The translations under genes and the position numbers were made by a program. A stretch of 20,988 nucleotides of DNA, taken from contig DATJRE010000316.1 of NCBI GenBank assembly GCA_035505095.1, positions 1-20,988 on the forward strand, written 5' to 3'. Shown piece after piece: positions 12,950 to 20,075 of this stretch. Source of the stretch: JOPF133 sp035505095. GTDB lineage: Bacteria > Acidobacteriota > Terriglobia > Bryobacterales > Bryobacteraceae. Below the pieces are notes generated by a model. The model saw only the letters and a program-made list of their open reading frames with translations. It was not told the origin of the DNA and did no database searches. Position 1 is the stretch's first letter. Each line of letters opens with the position of its first letter.

Positions 12950-14845
12950 ATGGCGCGCATATTGGATGGGATCGATTCTCCCGAGCAGGTCAAGCAACTC
13001 TCGATTGCCGATCTGGAACGGTTGGCGGCGGAGATTCGCGAAGAGCTGGTCACCGTGCTCTCCACCAACGGAGGGCACCTGGGACCCAACCTGGGCGTGG
13101 TGGAGTTGACCATTGCCTTGCACTATGTCTTCCAGACGCCGGTGGACCAATTCGTCTTCGACGTCAGCCACCAGGCTTACGTGCACAAGTTGCTCACGGG
13201 GCGCCGCGAACGATTTCCTACCATCCGCACGCCGGGCGGCCTGAACGGGTTTATGCTGCGCACCGAGAGCCCGCATGACGCGTATGGCGCGGGGCACGCC
13301 GGGACGGCGCTTTCGGCCGCCCTGGGCATGGCGGTGGCGCGCGACAAGAGCGGCGGCAAGGAGCACGTGATCGCCCTGGCCGGCGACGCGGCGTTCACCT
13401 GCGGGGTGACTTACGAAGCGCTCAATAACATCGCTCACCACACCAAGCGGTTGCTGGTGGTACTCAACGACAATGAGTGGTCTATCGATAAGAATGTGGG
13501 CGCCATCGCCAGCTATCTGAACCGCATCGTCACCAGCCCGGCATATGCGGGCCTACACGACCGCACTGGAAAGCTGGTGGAGAAAGTGGGCGGCGCCGTG
13601 GCTTTGCGGATGGCCCGCCGCGCCGAAGAGGCGGCTAAGGGGATGCTGCTACCCAGCGTTATTTTCGAAGAACTGGGGCTCCGCTATTACGGCCCGATTG
13701 ACGGCCATGACATCGGCACGCTAATCAAGACCTTCGAATTTCTCAAGAGACAGGACCGGCCGGTCCTTCTGCACGTACTCACGCAGAAGGGCCGGGGCTT
13801 CGAGCCGGCCATCCGCAAGCAGAAGAAGTTTCATGGCCTGGGTCCGTACGATCCGGAGACCGGCGAGACCAAGCCGCTCAGCCAGCGCACTTACTCGGAA
13901 GTGTTCGCCGATACGCTGGTGAAGCTGGCGGATTTCAACCCCAAGATTGTGGCCATCACCGCCGCCATGCCGAACGGCACCTGCCTGGACCGTTTCCAGG
14001 CCTGCCACCGCGACAAATACTTCGATGTGGGCATCGCCGAGGAGCATGCGGTGATCTTCGCCGCGGGGCTGGCGGCGCGCGGATTCAAACCCTTCTGCGC
14101 CATCTATTCGACTTTCCTGCAGCGGGCCTTCGATCCGGTGGTGCACGACGTGTGCCTGCAAAATCTGCCGGTGGTATTCTGCATGGACCGCGGGAGCCTC
14201 TCGTCGGACGATGGCCCGACCCACCATGGCCTCTTCGACATCAGCTATCTGCGCGGCATCCCCAACCTGGTACACATGGTGCCCAAAGACGAGGATGAGC
14301 TGGCGGACATGCTTTTCACGGCCATGAAATGGGATGGACCGATCGCCATTCGCTATCCGCGCGGGGTGGGACCCGGCACTCCCGTGAAGGACGTTCCCAG
14401 AGCCATCGCGGTGGGGAAAGCGGAGCTGCTGGAACACGGGGAAAACGACCGTGTGGCGATTTTCGCCCTGGGGGCGTTAGTTCCGATGGCCAAGGACATC
14501 GCCCGCAAACTGGAAAGCCAGAGCATAGCGGCGGCGGTGATCAACGCCCGTTTCGCTAAGCCGGTGGATAGGGAGATGCTGGAGTTTTACGCCCGTAGCG
14601 TGGAGGTGATTCTCACCTTGGAGGACCACGTCCTGAGCGGGGGGTTCGGCAGCGCCGTGCTGGAGGAACTGAGCAACCTGGGGTTGACGACCCGGGTGGT
14701 GCGGGTCGGTTGGCCCGACCAATTCATCGAGCACGGCAAGGTGGATGCGCTGCGGGCCAAGTACGGCATCACCTCCGCCGCAGCCCTGGAGAAACTGCGG
14801 CCGTACCTGGAAAAGCAGGAGGTTTCGCGACCCGCGCTGGCGTGA
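12950..14845 (+). CDS. dxs: 1-deoxy-D-xylulose-5-phosphate synthase
   Basis: A 631-residue thiamine-diphosphate enzyme that condenses pyruvate and glyceraldehyde 3-phosphate, the first step of the MEP isoprenoid pathway. The N-terminus MARILDGIDSPEQVKQLS is typical. Active-site elements are present: His43 (GGHLGPNLGVVELTIALH), His74 (DVSHQAYVHKLLTGR), the ThDP/metal loop GDAAFT at 145-150 with NDN at 173-175, the catalytic Glu364 (GIAEEHAV), Tyr386 (YSTFLQRAFD) and DDGPTHHG (420-427). The ThDP loop is GDAA rather than the usual GDGA/GDGS, and the DRGSLSSDDG stretch replaces DRAGLVGADG, so this is a divergent Dxs type. The length is normal. The product needs thiamine diphosphate, to which the thiE operon to the left contributes, but no direct link is shown. 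Confidence 0.93.
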   Translation: MARILDGIDSPEQVKQLSIADLERLAAEIREELVTVLSTNGGHLGPNLGVVELTIALHYVFQTPVDQFVFDVSHQAYVHKLLTGRRERFPTIRTPGGLNGFMLRTESPHDAYGAGHAGTALSAALGMAVARDKSGGKEHVIALAGDAAFTCGVTYEALNNIAHHTKRLLVVLNDNEWSIDKNVGAIASYLNRIVTSPAYAGLHDRTGKLVEKVGGAVALRMARRAEEAAKGMLLPSVIFEELGLRYYGPIDGHDIGTLIKTFEFLKRQDRPVLLHVLTQKGRGFEPAIRKQKKFHGLGPYDPETGETKPLSQRTYSEVFADTLVKLADFNPKIVAITAAMPNGTCLDRFQACHRDKYFDVGIAEEHAVIFAAGLAARGFKPFCAIYSTFLQRAFDPVVHDVCLQNLPVVFCMDRGSLSSDDGPTHHGLFDISYLRGIPNLVHMVPKDEDELADMLFTAMKWDGPIAIRYPRGVGPGTPVKDVPRAIAVGKAELLEHGENDRVAIFALGALVPMAKDIARKLESQSIAAAVINARFAKPVDREMLEFYARSVEVILTLEDHVLSGGFGSAVLEELSNLGLTTRVVRVGWPDQFIEHGKVDALRAKYGITSAAALEKLRPYLEKQEVSRPALA

Positions 14846-14850
14846 GCGGC

Positions 14851-14869
14851 CGGCGGGGAGTTCCCGCCG
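14851..14869. terminator. GC hairpin between convergent dxs and the TadG-like gene
   Basis: Perfect 7-bp arms CGGCGGG and CCCGCCG around a GAGTT loop, 5 nt after the dxs stop and 6 nt after the opposite stop. There is no T-run on either side, so intrinsic termination would be weak; it may act in both directions. Confidence 0.45.
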
Positions 14870-14875
14870 CCCGGA

Positions 14876-16384
14876 TTACTGCGAAAGCCGCATAATCTGC
14901 GAGGAAACGTTCTGGAATGCCTGTAACAGGCCGGCCTGGCTGCTTTGGTAATACCAGCCTTGGGTTTGACCCGACTGATAGACCGGGTTACCGGCAGTGG
15001 TGCCGGCGGCCGGATCGCTGGTCTGGATGGTGTAGGTTGGGTCGTTGGCGACGCGCGCCAGCCAATCGGAATCCAGGGGTTCGGTTAATTCGTCGCTATA
15101 GGTCAGGCCGATCACGAAGAGCACCGGGTTGATCACGGTGTCCTGGCGGATCAAAGTGGCGATATTGTCGGCGACGTTAAACGCGGCGTAACGGACCGAG
15201 CGTGGATTTGAGGTGCTGTTTCCGGGGCTGGGATAGTAACCGGCGATGGTGGAAACGCCGGCCGCGGTATAGGCTGGAATGGTGCCATCCACGTTATCGA
15301 TGGGACCGGCCAGGTTGGGGAATGTAGGAATGTCGTTGGGGAGGTTCGTCTCGGGGTTGCCCACCTGGGTGGCATAGGAACAGCCGGTGCTGTTAGTACC
15401 CAGGTAATTGACTTCGCTGGACCCCTGGTAGGTGCTGGAAATCACCCCGAACACGTCCGCGCCGGTGGTGGGCGGGGGCCAATACGGATAACTACTCCCC
15501 AGGTTCACATACGATTGGACAACGCCACCATGCGGGCTGGCCGTGTGGCAGTTGGCGGTCGAGGTGAAGTTACCAGTAAATCCGCTGGGGCGCCCGTCGG
15601 TGAGGAGCAGGATCACGTTCAAAGCGCCGGGCTGATTCAGTTTGCGGAGCTGATACCACGCCTGGTAGAGCCCGTCCGCCGTATTGGTTCCATTGTTACC
15701 CCAGGCGATGTTATTGATGGCGGTTCCAATGTTGGGCGAACCGCTCTGAAAAGAGGTAGTGGGAGGGAAATCCAGCCTCCATGCCCCGCCAAAGGTCACC
15801 ATGCCGACCACGTCCCGGCCATCGACGAACGTCGAAGTACTGGAGTTGGCCACGAACTGGGTCAGAACGTTGACGATGGTGGTGTTGGCGCCTTCCGTCA
15901 AGACCGAGCCGGAGCGGTCCACCACGATCATGAGGTTGGTGTAGCGCACCGAGACGGTGGCCTGAGCCGCGACGGTGCTGGTGTTGATGCCGATAACGCG
16001 CATGAACAACATGGGCACGAGTTCGGAGGCCTGGACGTTGAGGGTACGCACTTTGGTAGTGGCGTTCTGGCTTGGCGTGGCGCTATAAGACACGGGAGTC
16101 GATCCCCAGTAATTAGAAGGAAAATTGGCGTTGAAATAGCGCTGGCTGGTGCTCTGGATGGCTGCCACCTGAGTGGGATCGCTCAGGTTGGTACTGCGCT
16201 GCATCAGGTAACCGGCGTCGATGGCCGCGGCATCCACGGCCGCCTGCAAACGGCCCTTGACGTTGTAGAGGACGCTGAAGTCGATGGCCAGACCGGCCAC
16301 CGGTATCAGCACCATGGAGGCGAAAAGAACGTAAAGGGCCGCGAAACCCCGCTGACCCCTGGCTACCCGGCGATTGCATTTCAT
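14876..16384 (-). CDS. TadG-like protein with von Willebrand A domain
   Basis: A 502-residue protein with a short basic N-terminus and one membrane helix (about 13-35) inside the Tad motif RGFAALYVLFASMVLIPVAG followed by LAIDFSVLYNVKGRLQAAVD. A von Willebrand A domain follows. Its metal site (MIDAS) is complete: Asp156-x-Ser158-x-Ser160 (VVDRSGS), Thr235 (NTADGLYQ) and Asp263 (LLTDGRPSG). A large Gly/Ser/Asn-rich insertion (about 270-410) with a Cys or two precedes the end of the domain. TadG-type proteins are envelope components of Tad pilus systems, and a metal-binding vWA domain suggests adhesion or protein binding outside the membrane. It is the last gene of a three-gene unit, 19 nt after the second TadE-like gene. 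ATG 16384 was chosen for the normal short N-terminus. Confidence 0.88.
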   Translation of the reverse strand: MKCNRRVARGQRGFAALYVLFASMVLIPVAGLAIDFSVLYNVKGRLQAAVDAAAIDAGYLMQRSTNLSDPTQVAAIQSTSQRYFNANFPSNYWGSTPVSYSATPSQNATTKVRTLNVQASELVPMLFMRVIGINTSTVAAQATVSVRYTNLMIVVDRSGSVLTEGANTTIVNVLTQFVANSSTSTFVDGRDVVGMVTFGGAWRLDFPPTTSFQSGSPNIGTAINNIAWGNNGTNTADGLYQAWYQLRKLNQPGALNVILLLTDGRPSGFTGNFTSTANCHTASPHGGVVQSYVNLGSSYPYWPPPTTGADVFGVISSTYQGSSEVNYLGTNSTGCSYATQVGNPETNLPNDIPTFPNLAGPIDNVDGTIPAYTAAGVSTIAGYYPSPGNSTSNPRSVRYAAFNVADNIATLIRQDTVINPVLFVIGLTYSDELTEPLDSDWLARVANDPTYTIQTSDPAAGTTAGNPVYQSGQTQGWYYQSSQAGLLQAFQNVSSQIMRLSQ

Positions 16385-16403
16385 AAAACGATCCTGTTCC
16401 AAG

Positions 16404-17030
16404 TTAGAAAATGGTTCTGGCGTAGACCAGCGGCTCACCCGAGAACCCCGGGATATTCAAAGCCGGCGTTTGGTTGACCATCTCGGCGACATAAGCGATT
16501 TCGCCGGCGTTCAGCGCCAATACCGAATTGAATCCGCTGGCCACGGCCGAGGAACTGCTGGCCTGATTGACGGAGGTCACTTCGTTGGTGACACCGTTGA
16601 CCGTGGTGGTGGGCGGCGTGCCGAATGCGCTGGACCCGGAACTGGTGTTGCCGATGGTCAACTGCTCGACAAATACCGGCTGGCCGAGGTTGGCGCAGGG
16701 CTTGCCCGCGGGCGCAATATTAGCGGCATCGCAATCCGACTGTTGTTCCACTTTGACCTCCGACAGAATCACGACGCTGGATCCGGAGGAGGTGAGGTTA
16801 AAGCCGCTGGCCAAGGTCTGGGCATTCGAAATGGGGCCGGTGTTTCTGAAGTTGATGCCCTCAATGTACATGTGGCCCAGGTCGCGGGTGATCTGCATCA
16901 TTTGAATGCTGCAAACCAGGCGGAATCCGAAAACAAAGGCGCCCAGCAGCAGCGGTGTAAGAAACAACAGCGACATGCTGAACTCTACGATGGCGACGCC
17001 TGAGCGGGATTTGAATTTACGAGTTGGCAT
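16404..17030 (-). CDS. TadE-like pseudopilin, second of pair
   Basis: A 208-residue protein beginning MPTRKFKSRSGVAIVEFSMS. A basic leader is followed by the TadE pattern SGVAIVEFSMSLLFLTPLLL, which includes the Glu five residues after Gly, and the helix continues to about residue 40. The rest is predicted to be extracytoplasmic and Ser/Thr/Asn-rich, with one probable disulfide (CDAANIAPAGKPC) and a repeated interest in small residues. TadE/TadF proteins are minor pseudopilins cleaved by the prepilin peptidase and needed for Tad pilus assembly. ATG 17030 follows the previous stop by 5 nt and lacks a clear Shine-Dalgarno, so coupling is likely. A nine-codon upstream extension inside the previous gene was rejected. 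Confidence 0.85.
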   Translation of the reverse strand: MPTRKFKSRSGVAIVEFSMSLLFLTPLLLGAFVFGFRLVCSIQMMQITRDLGHMYIEGINFRNTGPISNAQTLASGFNLTSSGSSVVILSEVKVEQQSDCDAANIAPAGKPCANLGQPVFVEQLTIGNTSSGSSAFGTPPTTTVNGVTNEVTSVNQASSSSAVASGFNSVLALNAGEIAYVAEMVNQTPALNIPGFSGEPLVYARTIF

Positions 17031-17035
17031 GGTAG

Positions 17036-17605
17036 TTACTCGCTTTTCGTAATGCAAGGATACGGACTGGGAATTGGTTCCATCACGTCGTAAGCGCGCG
17101 CCCAGATGGTGACCGGACTCTTGAGCGAAAGATAGGGCACCCAGGGGTTAAATTGATAACCTTCGACGGAAACTTCGACGATATTTCCGCCGGCGTTGTT
17201 GGTCACCGTTCCATTGACCGGGTCGATGAAGTGCACATGGAGGGTGTTGTACGCGGCGGTGCTGCTGAGAAAGCCGATGGCGTTCTGCTGGACAAATGCT
17301 TTGACCGAATCGTCCTGGCACGGCCCCGGGCTGTTCTGGCCGGTGATGGCGTAGCGGACGCCCTCGCGCACGGCATGTTGGAACGTGCTGCGCAGGAAGA
17401 TCGCCATGGACATGTCGAGCAGGAGGAAGGTGATACCCAGAAGCGGCGCCAGAATCAGAGTTACTTCCACCAGCTCGGCTCCGCGCGACCGGGATCTGCG
17501 CGAGGTTCTCTTTCTGGCAGGGCATGCGGCCCGGTTAGACTGCGGTGTAATGCGGACGGCGGAGTCTCCGGTGTCCCCATGCGAAGTGTTGCCAACAGTG
17601 TTCAT
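17036..17605 (-). CDS. TadE-like pseudopilin, first of pair
   Basis: A 189-residue protein with a long polar, basic N-terminus ending in RRSRSRGAELVEVTLILAPL, the TadE signature with Gly and Glu before a hydrophobic helix (LLGITFLLLDMSMAIFL). After the helix come FQHAVREGVRYAITG, as in other TadE proteins, and a beta-rich domain with two Cys. It should be an inner-membrane or pilus-tip pseudopilin. Start: ATG 17605 is preferred because GGAG stands 9 nt before it. An ATG 11 codons upstream (17638) also fits and lies 16 nt after a TATAAT. First gene of the TadE-TadE-TadG-like unit. Tad ATPase, secretin and peptidase genes are not in the window. Confidence 0.83.
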   Translation of the reverse strand: MNTVGNTSHGDTGDSAVRITPQSNRAACPARKRTSRRSRSRGAELVEVTLILAPLLGITFLLLDMSMAIFLRSTFQHAVREGVRYAITGQNSPGPCQDDSVKAFVQQNAIGFLSSTAAYNTLHVHFIDPVNGTVTNNAGGNIVEVSVEGYQFNPWVPYLSLKSPVTIWARAYDVMEPIPSPYPCITKSE

Positions 17606-17654
17606 ATCTTGTAACTCCGGATTTGACTCGGTACTCATTTAAGTTCTGGAAGTC

Positions 17655-17660
17655 ATTATA
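17655..17660 (-). promoter_or_regulatory. TATAAT -10 for the TadE-TadE-TadG-like unit
   Basis: On the minus strand a perfect TATAAT lies 16 nt before ATG 17638 and 49 nt before the preferred ATG 17605. The leader to 17605 would carry the GGAG ribosome site. The -35 region (CTTTTC or similar) is poor. Confidence 0.45.
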
Positions 17661-18066
17661 GGAGTTTGCTATCGTTGGAAAAGTCCTAATGATGCTATTG
17701 AGGTAATGGTCCACCTGTACCAAAAGGCAACTAAGGCGGAGGGGGAAAAGGACTGCCGCTGGGTCCTTCGCAGAACCGCTGGACGGCCGCTAAGTGATTG
17801 ATTGCGGAGAAGGATTGGCAGCGGGAACGGGCGGCGGCCGGCAGGCAACCCGCGCCGCGGAAAAGGGACTTTTGACGGTCGCGCGACGGCACCTTAGTAC
17901 AACCGTGAATTCATGCCAATTCGTACTGCCGGGACCACATCTTTTTCCTTAGTTGAGTAGGGTGATGTCCCGAATATGGGCGCGAGGGAAACGTTGCCTT
18001 TCTGGGCGTTTCAACAAGCGGCTGATGAGGGATCATCGCGCCAAAGCCGCGCTACACCGGGTGCGC

Positions 18067-18072
18067 TACAAT
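18067..18072 (+). promoter_or_regulatory. Candidate -10 TACAAT, leaderless start of the SDR gene
   Basis: The sequence gcTACAAT is followed by only 6 nt before the ATG. A transcription start 6-7 nt after the hexamer would fall on the start codon itself. No ribosome site is present. Confidence 0.45.
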
Positions 18073-18078
18073 CCCTGC

Positions 18079-18873
18079 ATGCCCCAATTCAGCTCGTTAT
18101 TCCGGTTGGATGGCCGGGTGGCCTTTGTGGCTGGGGCGGCCTCCGGAATCGGTTTGGCGTCCGCCGAAGGACTCGCCGCGGCGGGCGCGTTCACGATCTG
18201 TGCGGACATCAATGGCGCAGGCGCAGAGGCGGCTGCCGCCAGAATTTGCGCCGGCGGGGGGCAGGCGGAATCTTTGGCCCTGGATGTTACCGACGCGGCC
18301 GCGGTTGCGGTAGCTTTTCGGAGCATGGAGGACAGACACGGGCAGATCCACGCGGTGGTCTCGACGCCGGCGGTAAACATTCGCAAGCGGCTGCTGGATT
18401 ACACCAGCGCCGATTTCGACAAGGTGCTGCGGCTGAACCTGGCAGGCGGTTTCCACGTGCTGCAGGCAGCGGGGCGGCACATGCTGGCGCACCGGGGCGG
18501 CAGTATCATTCTGTTTTCGTCGATGCGGGCCGTCACCGTGGAGCCGGGACAATCGATTTACGCCACCACCAAAGCGGGATTGATTCAGATGGTGCGAGGG
18601 CTGGCCGTGGAATTGGGACCGGCGGGCATCCGCGTCAACTGCATCGCGCCCGGGGTGGTGGAGACTCCGCTCACCGCGCCCATTAAGAGCAAACCGGAGT
18701 GGTACGCGGCGTACTCCGCCCGGAACGCGCTGAACCGTTGGGCCACGGCCGATGAAATGGCGGGGCCGGTGGTGTTTCTGGCCTCCGACGCCAGCAGCTA
18801 CGTCACGGGGACGGTGCTGTTTGCCGATGGCGGCTGGACGGCCATTGACGGCCGCTTCGCGCCGCCGGTGTAG
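18079..18873 (+). CDS. Short-chain dehydrogenase/reductase
   Basis: A 264-residue Rossmann-fold oxidoreductase. The cofactor motif is VAGAASGIG with Gly19, Gly23 and Gly25. Asp43 at the end of the second strand (TICADI) favours NAD over NADP. The catalytic set is Asn120 (LRLNLAG), Ser148, Tyr161 and Lys165 (IYATTKAG). The usual NNAG motif is replaced by STPAVN, seen in some sugar-acid or polyol dehydrogenases; the substrate cannot be named. The C-terminus (DASSYVTGTVLFADGGW) is standard. The open frame extends 42 codons upstream, but homology begins only at MPQFSSLFRLDGRVAF, so ATG 18079 is preferred. It stands alone: an intergenic gap precedes it and about 140 nt separate it from the pentapeptide gene. 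Confidence 0.9.
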   Translation: MPQFSSLFRLDGRVAFVAGAASGIGLASAEGLAAAGAFTICADINGAGAEAAAARICAGGGQAESLALDVTDAAAVAVAFRSMEDRHGQIHAVVSTPAVNIRKRLLDYTSADFDKVLRLNLAGGFHVLQAAGRHMLAHRGGSIILFSSMRAVTVEPGQSIYATTKAGLIQMVRGLAVELGPAGIRVNCIAPGVVETPLTAPIKSKPEWYAAYSARNALNRWATADEMAGPVVFLASDASSYVTGTVLFADGGWTAIDGRFAPPV

Positions 18874-19011
18874 GCGCTGCAGGGTCCGGCCAGTTGACCA
18901 CAGTTAACCAATCTAAGGCGATTCACCGACGGCTGGTCCGCGCGGGCACCGGCCGCCGGGCGGGCAGATTCTTCTCGGGATTAAGAACTGGTGCGCATCG
19001 GCCGATAAGGG

Positions 19012-19968
19012 TTGCGAGGGAGCGATACGGTAACTCCAGGCGAAGTTACGATTTACGCACAGCCGCTGGCGGACATCCTCACGGCGCATGCCGAATGGAC
19101 GCTGAACCCGGCCCATGGGCGCCGCGGCCGGTTCCGGAACGTAACCCTGAACGAGGTGGAAATGCGCAATGCCCGGCTCAGCCGGGCCTACTTCGAAGGG
19201 GTGATGCTGGTGGAGGCCGACCTTTCCGGCGCCGACCTCACGGGCGCCGAACTGAATGCGGTGGACTTCGGAGGGGCACTGCTCAGCGGGGTGGATTTCA
19301 CCGGTGCGCGGTTTCATCACGTGGATTTCCTGGGCAGCTACCTGGTGTCGGCCTGCTTTATTGAAGCCAGGATCGATGGCGGCAGTTTCCGGCAGGCGCG
19401 TCTGGAGCGGGCGGCCTTTCAAAATGCCGCCATGACCCACGTGGACCTGGCAGGGACCACGCTAACTGGCGCCTCGTGGCACGATGCCAGGCTGGCGGGC
19501 TGCGATTTTTCAGCCGCCCGGATGGATGGCGCGCACTTACACCGCTTGCGTGCCGGCCAGTGCCGGTTTGTGGGGGTGACCGGCAAGGATGTGAACTGGT
19601 CGTACAGCCGCTTGAACCGCTGCGACTTATGCGGGGCGGAGTTGTTGGGCGCCCGGTTTCAGAATGCCTGCCTGGAAGCCACGCGGCTGGTGAGTGCCGA
19701 TTTGGCCGGCGCGGATTTTCGCGAAGCCTCTCTCAGCGGCAGCGATTTGTCGCAAGCCGTGCTGCGCAGCGTCCGCATGGACGGAGCCAACCTGCTGGGG
19801 ACGGATCTTTGCGGGGCCGACTTGACGGGCGCACGGGGGCTTACGCAACATCAACTCCAGCAGGCGCGCACCGACAGCGCCACGATTCTGCCGAACGGCA
19901 GCCGCGGGCCGTACATCCGGTTCTCGGGGGCCGAGAAGCCGGCGGGGAACAACGGCTGGGGGTGGTAA
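19012..19968 (+). CDS. Pentapeptide-repeat protein
   Basis: A 318-residue protein built mainly of pentapeptide repeats, A(D/N)LxG-like, from about residue 55 to 280. Examples are ADLSGADLTGAELNAVDF and GANLLGTDLCGADLTGARGL. This predicts a right-handed square beta-helix. The N-terminal ILTAHAEWTLNPAHGRRGRF resembles the lead-in of other bacterial members, where a helix and a 'H..W' element cap the repeats. No signal peptide or membrane span, so cytosolic. Some members mimic DNA and protect gyrase, but nothing here points to that. The start is uncertain: an in-frame TAA at 19006 limits it, and TTG 19012 is the only usual start before the repeats. Confidence 0.85.
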   Translation: MRGSDTVTPGEVTIYAQPLADILTAHAEWTLNPAHGRRGRFRNVTLNEVEMRNARLSRAYFEGVMLVEADLSGADLTGAELNAVDFGGALLSGVDFTGARFHHVDFLGSYLVSACFIEARIDGGSFRQARLERAAFQNAAMTHVDLAGTTLTGASWHDARLAGCDFSAARMDGAHLHRLRAGQCRFVGVTGKDVNWSYSRLNRCDLCGAELLGARFQNACLEATRLVSADLAGADFREASLSGSDLSQAVLRSVRMDGANLLGTDLCGADLTGARGLTQHQLQQARTDSATILPNGSRGPYIRFSGAEKPAGNNGWGW

Positions 19969-20013
19969 GCCAGGGCACTTACTGCTCCGACGTGGTTCTG
20001 AAAAACGGCAGAA

Positions 20014-20066
20014 GCACGGAGGAGACGAATCCTGCTCGCCTCGCCGCGCTTCCTCCGAGACCGTGC
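20014..20066. terminator. Imperfect inverted repeat between convergent genes
   Basis: CGGAGGA (20017-20023) pairs with TCCTCCG (20051-20057), and GCACGG (20014-20019) could instead pair with CCGTGC (20061-20066). It lies between two convergent stops. The loop is long and there is no T-run, so a terminator role is tentative. Confidence 0.3.
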
Positions 20067-20075
20067 GCCTCGCGG

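Larger units (their letters stand above)
17639..18078. other. Intergenic region between the Tad-like unit and the SDR gene
   Basis: About 440 nt between divergent genes. It contains the TATAAT for the Tad-like unit and TACAAT for the SDR gene. A TTGACG-N17-TAGTAC pair at 17872-17900 on the plus strand resembles a sigma-70 promoter but leads to no clear gene; only a 15-codon frame follows. No RNA gene or repeat is recognised. Confidence 0.5.

Noticed and set aside
15515..16477. Plus-strand frame opposite the TadG-like gene
   Set aside because: No start context and no domain; the minus strand has a complete vWA metal site.
17872..17961. TTGACG-N17-TAGTAC promoter-like pair and a 15-codon frame after it
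   Set aside because: The -10 is poor and the frame is too short to support; only noted in the intergenic entry.
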